From Acidobacteriota bacterium (GTDB taxonomy: Bacteria; Acidobacteriota; Terriglobia; Terriglobales; Acidobacteriaceae): 48,403 nucleotides of DNA. Below the pieces are notes generated by a model. The model worked only from the letters and a program-made list of their open reading frames with translations, had not been told where the DNA came from and did no database searches. Location of the stretch: the NCBI GenBank assembly GCA_021805025.1, contig JAJZGF010000001.1, positions 98,783-147,185 of the forward strand, in the 5' to 3' direction. How positions within the stretch are numbered: position 1 is the first letter of the stretch; each line of letters starts with the position of its first letter. Positions 17,181 through 25,081 of this stretch are shown here, piece after piece. A program made the translations under genes and the position numbers.

Positions 17181-17956
17181 CCAGCCACCGGCTGAATCGC
17201 AGAGGCAAACAGGTGTTCCTCGCATCCCGCTGCGTCGCATACGCGCACGGTAACGGGTACGGCGATGTGCGCAACTTCGACCTGATGCCGCACCCGCTCC
17301 AAAAAGCGCCGGGCAAAGTCCGCATCGGCAACAACGAGACGCTCGCCATGCGCCAAGCGGCCCAGGTAACGTGGCGCCAGCCGCAGCCAGCGGCGCGCCG
17401 ATGCGGCTTCCCCACTCAGACAATCGGCGGCAATCGCGTCGAGCCGGGGCAGCCACTGCGCGAGCGCCGTGGCAACGCGCCAGCTGACCGACACCCCGCC
17501 CCGGGCAGAAGAATTGCGGTTCCGCAGCACCGCATCCCGCAGCAGATTCGGCGCCACACCGCGCCCGATCATCTCGCTCTCCACCGCCTCCGGCGGAGCA
17601 GCCACACAGACGGCAACTGTCCCGCCTTTGCGGATTTCGTTCTTGAGAATGCGTAGCGCCTCGTCAAGCGCGGTCACCAGGAAGTCCACTACACCGTCGC
17701 GGATAGCCTGCTTCTGCGTTGACGGGTCAGATGCCGCGGCCAGTGTGGCGGCCCCGGCAATGTTGCCGGCCACGACCAGCGCTCGGCCTGCATCGTCCAG
17801 CTCTCCTGCGTAGAGCAGCCTGCCGCCAAGCCCAGGACCGGTGGCGGCCTCTGAAACGCCTGCATCCGCTGAGCAGGAAATGATTGCGTCGTACGTCCGC
17901 TCAACTTCAGTCATGAAGCCGAAAGCAGGCGCGAGATTCAGTCGTGGAGCCGTCAC
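17177..17956 (-). CDS. Unrecognised protein with a urocanase-like stretch
   Basis: A 259-aa soluble protein with no signal peptide, starting at GTG with GGGAGAGG six bases upstream (ATG 17914 is the alternative). I do not recognise a family with certainty. The region DFLVTALDEALRILKNEIRK, then a hydrophobic strand, PEAVESEMIGRGVAPNLLRD, resembles the pattern in the Rossmann part of urocanate hydratase, where LDEAL is followed by a lysine-rich helix, a strand and RG-x-P-D. It is far too short for a full urocanase (about 550 aa) and lacks that enzyme's NAD-binding and catalytic blocks. GGVSVSWRVATALAQWL is another distinctive segment. It lies 48 bases behind the secretin operon and may share its transcript. 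Confidence 0.6.
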   Translation of the reverse strand: MTAPRLNLAPAFGFMTEVERTYDAIISCSADAGVSEAATGPGLGGRLLYAGELDDAGRALVVAGNIAGAATLAAASDPSTQKQAIRDGVVDFLVTALDEALRILKNEIRKGGTVAVCVAAPPEAVESEMIGRGVAPNLLRDAVLRNRNSSARGGVSVSWRVATALAQWLPRLDAIAADCLSGEAASARRWLRLAPRYLGRLAHGERLVVADADFARRFLERVRHQVEVAHIAVPVTVRVCDAAGCEEHLFASAIQPVAG

Positions 17957-18004
17957 TGCCAGCCTCTCCCGGTAGACTTGCCTTTGGACTGGAGGAACTG
18001 TTCT

Positions 18005-18487
18005 TCAGTCCTGCTCGCGCCAGCCGCGGCGTCTAACATAGACGACGAACTCTCCCTGCTTTGGATCGATCCGGATCTTGTCTGCGATCTTTTCCTTCAC
18101 GCAGTCGTTCGGCATTGCGATCCCCGATTTCAGTATGTCAGAGAGGGGATACCATGTGTCGCCTTCAGTGTTCTTCTGCTTCGCCACATCGCAATTGACG
18201 TAAAACTCCATCGCATTGTCATAGGTTGCATGGACGGAGATGACCACGGCGCCTGGCGGAATGTTGACCTGAACAGTGCCGTCGTCGTTCTGATGCGACC
18301 AGTTGCCATCCTTCTGTTGATGATGGTCGAACTGAACCAACACATTGGATGCGTCAACTTTGACACCGGTCTTTCCATCCAGCAGCCTGACGGTGATGGA
18401 CATGCCCTGTTGCGCGTGGAGGAACAGGGAACACGAAATGAAACAAGCCGCCGCCAGAACCTTACGACTCACACCAGGCCTCATCAA
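18005..18487 (-). CDS. Secreted protein of unknown function
   Basis: A 160-aa protein with a clear signal peptide (MMRPGVSRK, hydrophobic core, cleavage near FLHAQQG). The mature part looks like a small beta-sandwich: alternating strands such as MSITVRLLDGKTG and PPGAVVISVHATY resemble a carboxypeptidase regulatory-like or peptidase-associated domain. Two cysteines (YVNCDVA, MPNDCVKEK) could form a disulfide. It ends in a charged tail. No family is recognised with confidence. It starts nine bases behind the pseudopilin gene, so it is the fourth gene of the secretin transcript and may act with, or be exported by, that system. Confidence 0.75.
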   Translation of the reverse strand: MMRPGVSRKVLAAACFISCSLFLHAQQGMSITVRLLDGKTGVKVDASNVLVQFDHHQQKDGNWSHQNDDGTVQVNIPPGAVVISVHATYDNAMEFYVNCDVAKQKNTEGDTWYPLSDILKSGIAMPNDCVKEKIADKIRIDPKQGEFVVYVRRRGWREQD

Positions 18488-18496
18488 ACCTCCCGC

Positions 18497-18898
18497 CTAC
18501 CATGCAGAGTAGGGTTGCCCGTCAGAACCTGTCTCTTGCGATCCGGAGTGCACATCGTCGATGCCCGGCTCGGTCTGGTCCAGCGAGTGGAGCGCATCGC
18601 TGGTGTCTGTCACCCAGGTGTCGGCGCTCTTGGTCATCGGATCCTCGGGGATGCTCCGCAGATAGCCCTCCTGCGTCAGATCGTCAAGGGTCTGCGGCGC
18701 CTTTTGCTTATCCATCGTATAGGAATCGATGGCCGCGCGCATCACATGGAGATCCTCTTTAAGCACTGCCTCCCTGGCGGACTTGATGGCGCCGATAAAG
18801 CTGGGGACGGCAAGCGTCGCCAGCACGCTGATGATGGCCATGACAATCATCAGCTCCATCAGCGTAAAACCCGCATCCTGTTTGCGATTTCCGCGCAT
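18497..18898 (-). CDS. Type II secretion/type IV pilin-like pseudopilin (GspG type), second of two
   Basis: A 133-aa pseudopilin. The prepilin peptidase site is G-FTLMELM, with Glu at +5 of the mature protein, followed by a long hydrophobic helix. The globular part has DLHVMRAAIDSYTMDK and the PEDPMT motif typical of the GspG major pseudopilin. It ends in a short loop-rich tail, as calcium-binding GspG proteins do. The start ATG lies seven bases behind the preceding pseudopilin gene, so the two are translationally close. Earlier in-frame starts exist but would lengthen the leader without cause. Confidence 0.88.
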   Translation of the reverse strand: MRGNRKQDAGFTLMELMIVMAIISVLATLAVPSFIGAIKSAREAVLKEDLHVMRAAIDSYTMDKQKAPQTLDDLTQEGYLRSIPEDPMTKSADTWVTDTSDALHSLDQTEPGIDDVHSGSQETGSDGQPYSAW

Positions 18899-18905
18899 GC
18901 CGCCT

Positions 18906-19382
18906 CTACCAGTCAGAATACTTGGTCCCGTCCAGCGCAATTCCCGTGGACTTTGTGTACACATCGAATACGCTTTGCCCGCCGTAGGAATCCGACGTTG
19001 GATCGTCCTGCATCGAGTGCAGCCCCCATTGGGTCGAACCCGTCATCGGATCCACGGGAATACGCCGCAGGAACTTCACCTTCTTGCCCTGCACATCCAC
19101 GCCGCTTACCAGAGTCTCCAGATCCGGCGGATAGTTCTGGCTGTCCACTTTGGTCTGGAAAGCCCCCTTATCGGCGGCATCCTTGTAGTGGTCAATGGCG
19201 TCCCGCATCTCCCACAGGTCGCGCCGCAGTTCGCGTTCCTTCTCGCGCTTGACCTGAAAGCGGGCGACGGGCACAGCCGCCGCGGCGAGAATGCCCAGGA
19301 TGGCCACGGTCACGATCAGCTCGACCAGTGTGAGCCCATCTTCAGCGGGCCTTCGTCCGATCTGCCTTCCGCGCAGTTGCAT
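18906..19382 (-). CDS. Type II secretion/type IV pilin-like pseudopilin (GspG type), first of two
   Basis: A 158-aa pseudopilin. The cleavage site reads G-LTLVELI, with Leu in place of the usual Phe at +1, then a hydrophobic helix. ERELRRDLWEMRDAIDHYKD and RRIPVDPMTGS are the GspG-like globular signatures. The C-terminus is longer than in the neighbouring pseudopilin. The leader of about 16 residues is positively charged, as expected. It starts seven bases behind the secretin stop. Two tandem GspG-like genes behind a secretin, without gspE or gspF, suggest the rest of the machine is elsewhere in the genome. Confidence 0.88.
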   Translation of the reverse strand: MQLRGRQIGRRPAEDGLTLVELIVTVAILGILAAAAVPVARFQVKREKERELRRDLWEMRDAIDHYKDAADKGAFQTKVDSQNYPPDLETLVSGVDVQGKKVKFLRRIPVDPMTGSTQWGLHSMQDDPTSDSYGGQSVFDVYTKSTGIALDGTKYSDW

Positions 19383-19389
19383 GGCAGCC

Positions 19390-21813
19390 CTACTTCACCA
19401 CAATCGTGGCTTGCCCGCCTTGGGCCTGCACGGGCTTGGATGTCGTGTTCAGAGCGCCAGGACGAGAAATTGTGAGCGCAGACTCGCCCGGAGCCTTGGC
19501 CTGGAAGCTCAGCACGCACACCACGCCGGCGCCGTTGACTCCCGGCGCTCCCGGCGGGCGCGAGGCATTCACTGTCAGGTTGCCCGGACCGTCGTCGCGA
19601 TGCACCAGGGCAACCGACTGGCCATCACGACCCAGGAAATCGCCATCGCTCACATTCACCAGCGCGAGCTTGGTTGCATCGTATTGGATCTGCAATGGCA
19701 CTGAAGCGATGTCGGCGGCCCCGCTGATGACCACTGGAACCTGAAACTGCGCGCCATTTGCGACCGGCATCCGGGGAGGCACAAAAGCAAGGCGCAACGG
19801 CTCGCCCTGGGTCGGCGATGGACCGGCCGCAGGCGCAGTGGTGGGCGTTGGTGCAAGCGCAGCAGGCGGCGTAGGCTCTGCAGCAGTCCGCAACTGTTGC
19901 AGAGCGGCATCCCCGGCAGCCTGTGCGGTCGCCCCCGGAACTGTTCCCGTGTTGGACGCAGCATTTGCAGAGGCTGAAGTCCTATATGCCGTCGGCGCCT
20001 GAGCGGCATCCGCCCCGTTGGCGGAAACATGCCGCAGCTCGATGGTCTGGCCTGCGCCCGTGTCGATCGAGCGCAGGTTGACTGGAGTCAGATAGGGCGA
20101 GCGCACGATGTGCGGCACCAGCAGGAAGACAATCTCATCGTCCGTCTTGATGTGGTCCATCGACCCGAAGAGATATTTGAGGATCGGGATCGAGCTCAGG
20201 CCAGGTAGACCATTCCAGTTCTGCTGGTCCTCCGTGTTGAGAATGCCGCCCAGGATGCTCGCCTCGCCCTCGCGCAGGCGGATCGTCTGATCGCTCGTCT
20301 TCTGCGCGATGATCGGCTCCGTTACACCTTCAATCGTGGTGCTCCCGCTCTCTGAGCTGACCTCGATCTTCAGCTTCAGCGTGACATCCCGGTCGTAGTG
20401 CACGGTCGGCGTCATTTCGATATTGACGCCGACATCGATGTACTGGAACTGGGTCTCTGCCATCGGCGTAATCGCCGCCGCCACACCCACGCCGGACTGA
20501 AACGAGCCCGTCGCAATGGGAATGCGCGAGCCGATCTTCATCGTCGCCTTCTGCGCATCGGTACAGCGAATCCGCGGATTCTGCAAGATCTTCGTGTTCG
20601 AGTCGGTCAGAAGCATATTCGCCGTCGCCGTTCCCAGCGTCACGGCGAATTCCGTCGAATTCAGGTGCGCAAGGTTATAGAGGGTTGGGGTCGCTGAGGT
20701 CGTGGCGCCGGTCACAGGATTCGTCGTTGTGGTCGAAGTGCTTGTGGTGGGCGGCTGCAGCGTCACGCCCGCACTCTGCGGCCAGGAAATGCCTAGGTTC
20801 TGCTCCCAGTTCTTGGCCACCTCCAGCACCGAGATGTCCACCACCACCTCGGGGCGCGCCTTGTCCAGATCATTGATGAGTTTTTCGGCCAGCAGAAGCT
20901 CATCGGGGGTCGCACGCATTACGATGGCATTCTGGCTCGCCACGCCGTATACCTTTGCGTTCGGCAGCACGTTGCGCAGTGCGGTCTGCACGTCGTTGAG
21001 GTCATTCTGCTGCCACGCATTCGTCAGGTAAAAGGTCTGAACCGCCTGCTCCTCCAGCTCCGTCCGCTTGGCGCGGCTGTTCTGCGCGACAAAAATAGTA
21101 TTCGCCGTGACCGGCCGCCAGAAAGTACCTGATAATGTCCCCACAATGCGCAGGGCATCGATCAATGAAACACTATTCAGATCCACCTGGATACGCTTGC
21201 CGGTGTAGTCGGGGTCGAAGAGCACATTAACGCCTGCCGCCTTGCCGACCGCCTGATAGACGATCTTCGAGTCCTCCACCATGTGCAGTGTGAGGGGCTC
21301 GCTCGACATGGGCTTCAATTGCGTGGGCGAGGCCATTGAATCGATGCTCGACTCTTCGCTCGCGGTTTCAGGAACGCCGCCGTTCCCGTTGCCCTGTACG
21401 GCCTGTTCGCCGTGGCGCGCCCGGATCTTCGCAATCTCCTGCTGTGCGGCCTCGTTGCCGGGATCAATTTCGGCGGCACGCAGCAGTTCCACCAGCGCGC
21501 CCTGCTCGTCCCCGGCGGCCTCCAGCTTGCGCCCGTTGGTCACATGCAGCGTCGATGCCGAAAGCCGCACACGATAGAGAGCGGTGCGGTAGCGCATGTC
21601 CTTGGGCGCCATCGTCCAGGCCTTCTGGTAGTCCTGGTAAGCGGCGTCAAAGTCCTCGCGGGACTCGGCCGCCTGACCTTGTTTGTAGAAGGCGGTTGCC
21701 GAATCGGCATGGATAGGCACGCAGATTGGCCCTCCACCCAGGAGAAGGACCAGGGCTGCCATCCAGAAAAAGGGCCTGTTCACCGCCAAGCTTGTCGCAC
21801 AGCGCTGCTTCAT
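19390..21813 (-). CDS. Secretin with N-terminal TPR and C-terminal cohesin-like domain
   Basis: An 807-aa outer-membrane secretin of the GspD/PilQ superfamily. In order: a signal peptide (hydrophobic MAALVLLLGGG, cleavage near IHADS); TPR-like repeats (about 40-135, e.g. ATAFYKQGQAAESREDFDAA); an STN/N0-like domain (about 180-270); an N1-type domain; the secretin core ending at FLLVPHIVRSPYLTP; an Ala/Pro/Thr-rich linker (about 600-670); and a cohesin-like beta-sandwich (about 671-807) with IASVPLQIQYDATKLALVNV and VVCVLSFQAKAPGESALTI. Cohesin folds are best known from cellulosomes but also occur on bacterial secretins. It heads a four-gene leftward operon with two pseudopilins and a secreted protein. 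A Thr-rich tract near PTTSTSTTTTNPVTG interrupts the core. Confidence 0.9.
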   Translation of the reverse strand: MKQRCATSLAVNRPFFWMAALVLLLGGGPICVPIHADSATAFYKQGQAAESREDFDAAYQDYQKAWTMAPKDMRYRTALYRVRLSASTLHVTNGRKLEAAGDEQGALVELLRAAEIDPGNEAAQQEIAKIRARHGEQAVQGNGNGGVPETASEESSIDSMASPTQLKPMSSEPLTLHMVEDSKIVYQAVGKAAGVNVLFDPDYTGKRIQVDLNSVSLIDALRIVGTLSGTFWRPVTANTIFVAQNSRAKRTELEEQAVQTFYLTNAWQQNDLNDVQTALRNVLPNAKVYGVASQNAIVMRATPDELLLAEKLINDLDKARPEVVVDISVLEVAKNWEQNLGISWPQSAGVTLQPPTTSTSTTTTNPVTGATTSATPTLYNLAHLNSTEFAVTLGTATANMLLTDSNTKILQNPRIRCTDAQKATMKIGSRIPIATGSFQSGVGVAAAITPMAETQFQYIDVGVNIEMTPTVHYDRDVTLKLKIEVSSESGSTTIEGVTEPIIAQKTSDQTIRLREGEASILGGILNTEDQQNWNGLPGLSSIPILKYLFGSMDHIKTDDEIVFLLVPHIVRSPYLTPVNLRSIDTGAGQTIELRHVSANGADAAQAPTAYRTSASANAASNTGTVPGATAQAAGDAALQQLRTAAEPTPPAALAPTPTTAPAAGPSPTQGEPLRLAFVPPRMPVANGAQFQVPVVISGAADIASVPLQIQYDATKLALVNVSDGDFLGRDGQSVALVHRDDGPGNLTVNASRPPGAPGVNGAGVVCVLSFQAKAPGESALTISRPGALNTTSKPVQAQGGQATIVVK

Positions 21814-21981
21814 CTATCTCCCATGAGTGGTTGCCGGTACAGCCTCATCGCCGCAACGGCCCGCGAAAATCGGGTCGTCCGCATCGCAGTGACTGACGCA
21901 ATCTGCTTTCAAATTGAATTCCGCAGAGTGACGCCTCATTCTAGCAAAGCCCCGCTGTTGCCCGTGCGTCTTTTGCGCCAA

Positions 21982-21990
21982 TGCTAGGAT
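21982..21990 (+). promoter_or_regulatory. Putative extended -10 promoter of smpB
   Basis: TGCTAGGAT fits an extended -10 (TGn-TAGGAT). Transcription would start near 21997, after the first two in-frame ATGs and before ATG 22013, which supports the shorter SmpB start. Confidence 0.4.
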
Positions 21991-22012
21991 GAAGATGCAC
22001 AGGTTTGCCCCT

Positions 22013-22564
22013 ATGGCCCGCCAGACCAGCCACGTCATCACGCAGCCCAGCAGTACCGGGGCGCAAAAACCAGCCCGGCCGCGCGACCCCGTAGCCGCCG
22101 GCGAGCGCGACGCCGCGCAGAACCGCACCGCCAGCCACAATTACTTTCTGATCGAAAAGGTCGAGGCAGGCGTAGCCCTGCGAGGGACTGAAGTCAAGTC
22201 GATTCGCGAAGGCAAAGCCAACCTGAAAGATTCCTATGGCCTCATCAAGGACGGTGAGGCGTTTCTCCTCAATCTGCATATCGGCCACTACTCCCATGGC
22301 AACCTTGCCAATCACGACGAAACCCGGACACGCAAACTGCTGCTGCATCGGGACGAAGTCCGGCGGCTACAATCCAAGACGCAGATCAAAGGCCACACGC
22401 TCATCCCTACCCGGCTCTACTTTCGTAACGGCCGCGTAAAATGTGAACTGGCCGTAGCCAAGGGCAAACAGGATTGGGACAAGCGCGAAACTGAACGCCG
22501 CCGCGAGGCGGACCGGGAAGCTCGCGCAGCCGTAAACGCCAGCAAACACCGCATGGGGCGCTAG
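22013..22564 (+). CDS. smpB: SsrA-binding protein SmpB
   Basis: Partner of tmRNA in trans-translation; it delivers tmRNA to stalled ribosomes, and the tagged products go to ClpXP. Conserved segments are HNYFLIEKVEAGVALRGTEV, SIREGKANLKDSYGLI, HDETRTRKLLLHRDEV and the basic tail KQDWDKRETERRREADREAR that enters the mRNA channel. The N-terminal 30 or so residues before NRTASHNYF are an extension with no conserved motif. I chose ATG 22013; upstream ATGs at 21989 and 21995 are in frame but overlap the putative -10 promoter. No ssrA gene is visible in this window. Confidence 0.95.
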   Translation: MARQTSHVITQPSSTGAQKPARPRDPVAAGERDAAQNRTASHNYFLIEKVEAGVALRGTEVKSIREGKANLKDSYGLIKDGEAFLLNLHIGHYSHGNLANHDETRTRKLLLHRDEVRRLQSKTQIKGHTLIPTRLYFRNGRVKCELAVAKGKQDWDKRETERRREADREARAAVNASKHRMGR

Positions 22565-22665
22565 GGTCGAGATCCGCAACGCCGAATTGACAGGAAACAC
22601 CCCAACTTTGGAGGAACGTGAATCCTTTGCCGACGGGCGGGGCCAGTCCTATGGCTCACTGCACT

Positions 22666-24900
22666 TTAAGGCTGCAGCCATTCTGTCCCCATGTTGTCGT
22701 CCGTGACCAGTCTTGCACCTTTCAGCCGCTTCAGCAGGCTGTTTCGCGACTCCAGCAGGCCATTGGGAACATCCAACTGATCCGCCAGTTGCAAGACCTC
22801 CTCAAGCCGGGCCTTTTGCATTGAATTTGCGAGATCGAAGACGGGGCGCCCGTCGATTCGATAGTGGGTCAGCGCAGTTCTCCATGTGCCTTTATCCAGC
22901 GCGAGTGGACTGTCGCTCACGGCCAGAAAGTTATGAATACGCAGCGCGTACGGAAATGCTGCAACGCCTGTTGCGAGCACTTCCCTGCTCCATGTGGTGT
23001 TGTAGTACGCAATTCCGCCCGTATTCAGATGCTCACGAAGCAAGCCCATGAACTCCGTCGATAAAAGATTGGAAGTGTTTGCGCGCCAGTTCCACGTCGT
23101 ATTCATCAGAATGAAATCGTAACGGCTTTCCGGGTGGGCCAGCAGCCAACGCCGGCCATCGTCGATGAAAATATGCGCCTTGGGATTGCGAAGCAGACTT
23201 TCTACATCGGGATATTGCCGAATCAATGGCAGGTATCCGGGATTGATTTCAACGACCGTGACGTCCTCAACTGTCGAATCGCTGGCAACAACCTGCGCCC
23301 ACGAACCAGAGGCCAGGCCAATGATAAGAACCTTCTTCGGTTTCGGGTCAAGACCGCAGATTGCAAAGGCACGAAATATCCCGTTTGAATCGCGCATTAT
23401 GTCCGTATTGAAGCGCCCGTCGTAAACACCGCCGCTAAAAACAATCTGGGTCGGGTAGCCGTAGCCGGCAGTCGAAGGAAATACGGCAATCACGCCGTTT
23501 CGATTCTCCACCAAGTCGGAGAATCGCATGGCGGGTTTGTAGTGCGATTTGAATAGAAGTCGTTCATACATGTTCGAGAACAGCGGGCCCGAGTTCAAAG
23601 CGAGAACTAAGCAGACAACGGCGCCGGCAACAAAAAGAAATTTTGGAGCCCTGGCCTGGGCGAGGATTGAAAGAATAAACGCGACCAAAAGGCCCAGCGC
23701 CAGCAAGAGCAGGGACGTGGCCCGCGTGGACCAATGATCGAGAATCCAAAAGCCCACCACAAAGCTGCCGAGTGTCGATCCAACAATATTGCTTGCGTAG
23801 AGCAGGCTGAGATGTTTGCCTGACCCGTGCAGCGGATCGATCGAAGCATGAGAAAGCAAGGGAAACGCCGATCCCAGCAGCGCCGCTGCGATGAACACGA
23901 GTACATAGCTGACGTTGTAGCTGAGGTAACCCACCCAGATCGCCAGAGCTGGTCCGAGAAGGAAGGATGCGATCGTGCCAAGCATGACAACTGTCGCGCC
24001 TGCCCTTAGCGTGCCCCTGACATCGTTGCCCAGCTTCTTCAAACAGGCATCGCGTACCGCAAGCGAACCATAGGCAATTCCAAAGAGATAGAAGGCTAGT
24101 AATTCGGCAAAGCATGGAGCGGTCCCGCCAGAAACAAAGGTGTACAGGCGGAACCAGACGATCTCGTAAGCCAGCGCGATAAATCCGGTGACGCCGGCAA
24201 GAAGCATTCCGACCCGGAATGGAATGACCTCCTGCCGCACTGCCGGTTCTGCGGGTACTTGGGCTTCCTGCTTTGTTGGGGACGGCGTCGCAAATTTCGC
24301 ATCGAGAACCAGTGCCGTAACCCCGACAAACAGGTTGAAGAAACAAGCAAGTCGAACCGTACCAGACTCGCCGAGCACCCGCATCAGCACAAGCGCTGCG
24401 GCAAGACACGCTGCTCCCGAACCAAGTGTGTTGACCGAATAAAGAAGGCCGACCGACTCTCCGACGTTTCCTGTGCGGCGCACGAAATACTCCACCAACA
24501 AAGGCAGAGTGCTTCCCATGAGCATCGTTGGCACAAGCAGTAGACCGAATGCGAGCAAGCCGGTCGTGCTGGTGGAGGCCCCGGCGGTCAATGCTCCAAT
24601 GCGATGAAATATCCAAAGCGAGACAGCACCAAAAGTGCCCACCGAAAACTCGATCACACCAAATGCAAGAAGCAGGCGTATCCCGGAGCGCGAAGACAGC
24701 CAGCCTCCTGCCAGACTCCCAATCCCCAGGCCGAGCATGAACACAGTAACAATAATGGTTACCGATTCAATGTTGACTCCATACAGTGTGAATAAAGCAC
24801 GCTGCCAGACAATCTGGTAAAGAAGCGCCGGAAAGCCGGACAAGAAGAAAAGTAAATAGTAGAACCTAGAACTTGTTTGGACTTTGCCCGACAAACCCAT
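22666..24900 (-). CDS. Fused MFS-like transporter/spermidine-synthase-like protein
   Basis: A 744-aa protein. Roughly residues 12-465 form many membrane segments, in two blocks beginning FYYLLFFLSGFPALLYQIVW and FRVGMLLAGVTGFIALAYEI, as in the fused membrane/spermidine-synthase family. The C-terminal part is a SpeE-like Rossmann domain: KVLIIGLASGSWAQ (nucleotide loop), VTVVEINPGYLPL (acidic residue after strand 2) and HIFIDDGRRWL. The family is widespread in environmental bacteria, and its substrate is unproven; real spermidine synthesis is doubtful because the glycine loop is altered. The gene and its upstream gap are visibly richer in A and T than their neighbours, which hints at later acquisition. 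It is convergent with smpB and divergent from pepA. Confidence 0.85.
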   Translation of the reverse strand: MGLSGKVQTSSRFYYLLFFLSGFPALLYQIVWQRALFTLYGVNIESVTIIVTVFMLGLGIGSLAGGWLSSRSGIRLLLAFGVIEFSVGTFGAVSLWIFHRIGALTAGASTSTTGLLAFGLLLVPTMLMGSTLPLLVEYFVRRTGNVGESVGLLYSVNTLGSGAACLAAALVLMRVLGESGTVRLACFFNLFVGVTALVLDAKFATPSPTKQEAQVPAEPAVRQEVIPFRVGMLLAGVTGFIALAYEIVWFRLYTFVSGGTAPCFAELLAFYLFGIAYGSLAVRDACLKKLGNDVRGTLRAGATVVMLGTIASFLLGPALAIWVGYLSYNVSYVLVFIAAALLGSAFPLLSHASIDPLHGSGKHLSLLYASNIVGSTLGSFVVGFWILDHWSTRATSLLLLALGLLVAFILSILAQARAPKFLFVAGAVVCLVLALNSGPLFSNMYERLLFKSHYKPAMRFSDLVENRNGVIAVFPSTAGYGYPTQIVFSGGVYDGRFNTDIMRDSNGIFRAFAICGLDPKPKKVLIIGLASGSWAQVVASDSTVEDVTVVEINPGYLPLIRQYPDVESLLRNPKAHIFIDDGRRWLLAHPESRYDFILMNTTWNWRANTSNLLSTEFMGLLREHLNTGGIAYYNTTWSREVLATGVAAFPYALRIHNFLAVSDSPLALDKGTWRTALTHYRIDGRPVFDLANSMQKARLEEVLQLADQLDVPNGLLESRNSLLKRLKGARLVTDDNMGTEWLQP

Positions 24901-25045
24901 CAGGACTCCTCAATGGACCTAAACCCTATCATGTCGCATCCGAAGGCGAATAGCCGTCAGATACTGATTGGTAACGAGACGGACGCAAATATTCGTCACG
25001 TCTTGATCCCTGTTACTGTGGGCACGTGCGGCCCGGAATCTTCCC

Positions 25046-25074
25046 TTCAGCACCTAACCCTGTAGTGGAATAAT
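25046..25074 (+). promoter_or_regulatory. Putative extended -10 promoter of pepA
   Basis: TTCAGC (25046-25051), a 17-base spacer ending in TGG, and AATAAT (25069-25074). Transcription would start at or just before the ATG at 25082, giving almost no leader. Only AAAGGG lies between as a possible ribosome binding site. Confidence 0.35.
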
Positions 25075-25081
25075 AAAGGGC

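Noticed and set aside
21958-21990. TTGCCC plus TAGGAT as a full promoter of smpB
   Set aside because: Spacer again 21 bases; the extended -10 alone is the better reading.
22618-22824. 68-codon rightward open frame with a good ribosome binding site after smpB
   Set aside because: Most of it is antisense to the end of the 744-aa gene and resembles no protein; kept only as a possible orphan start.
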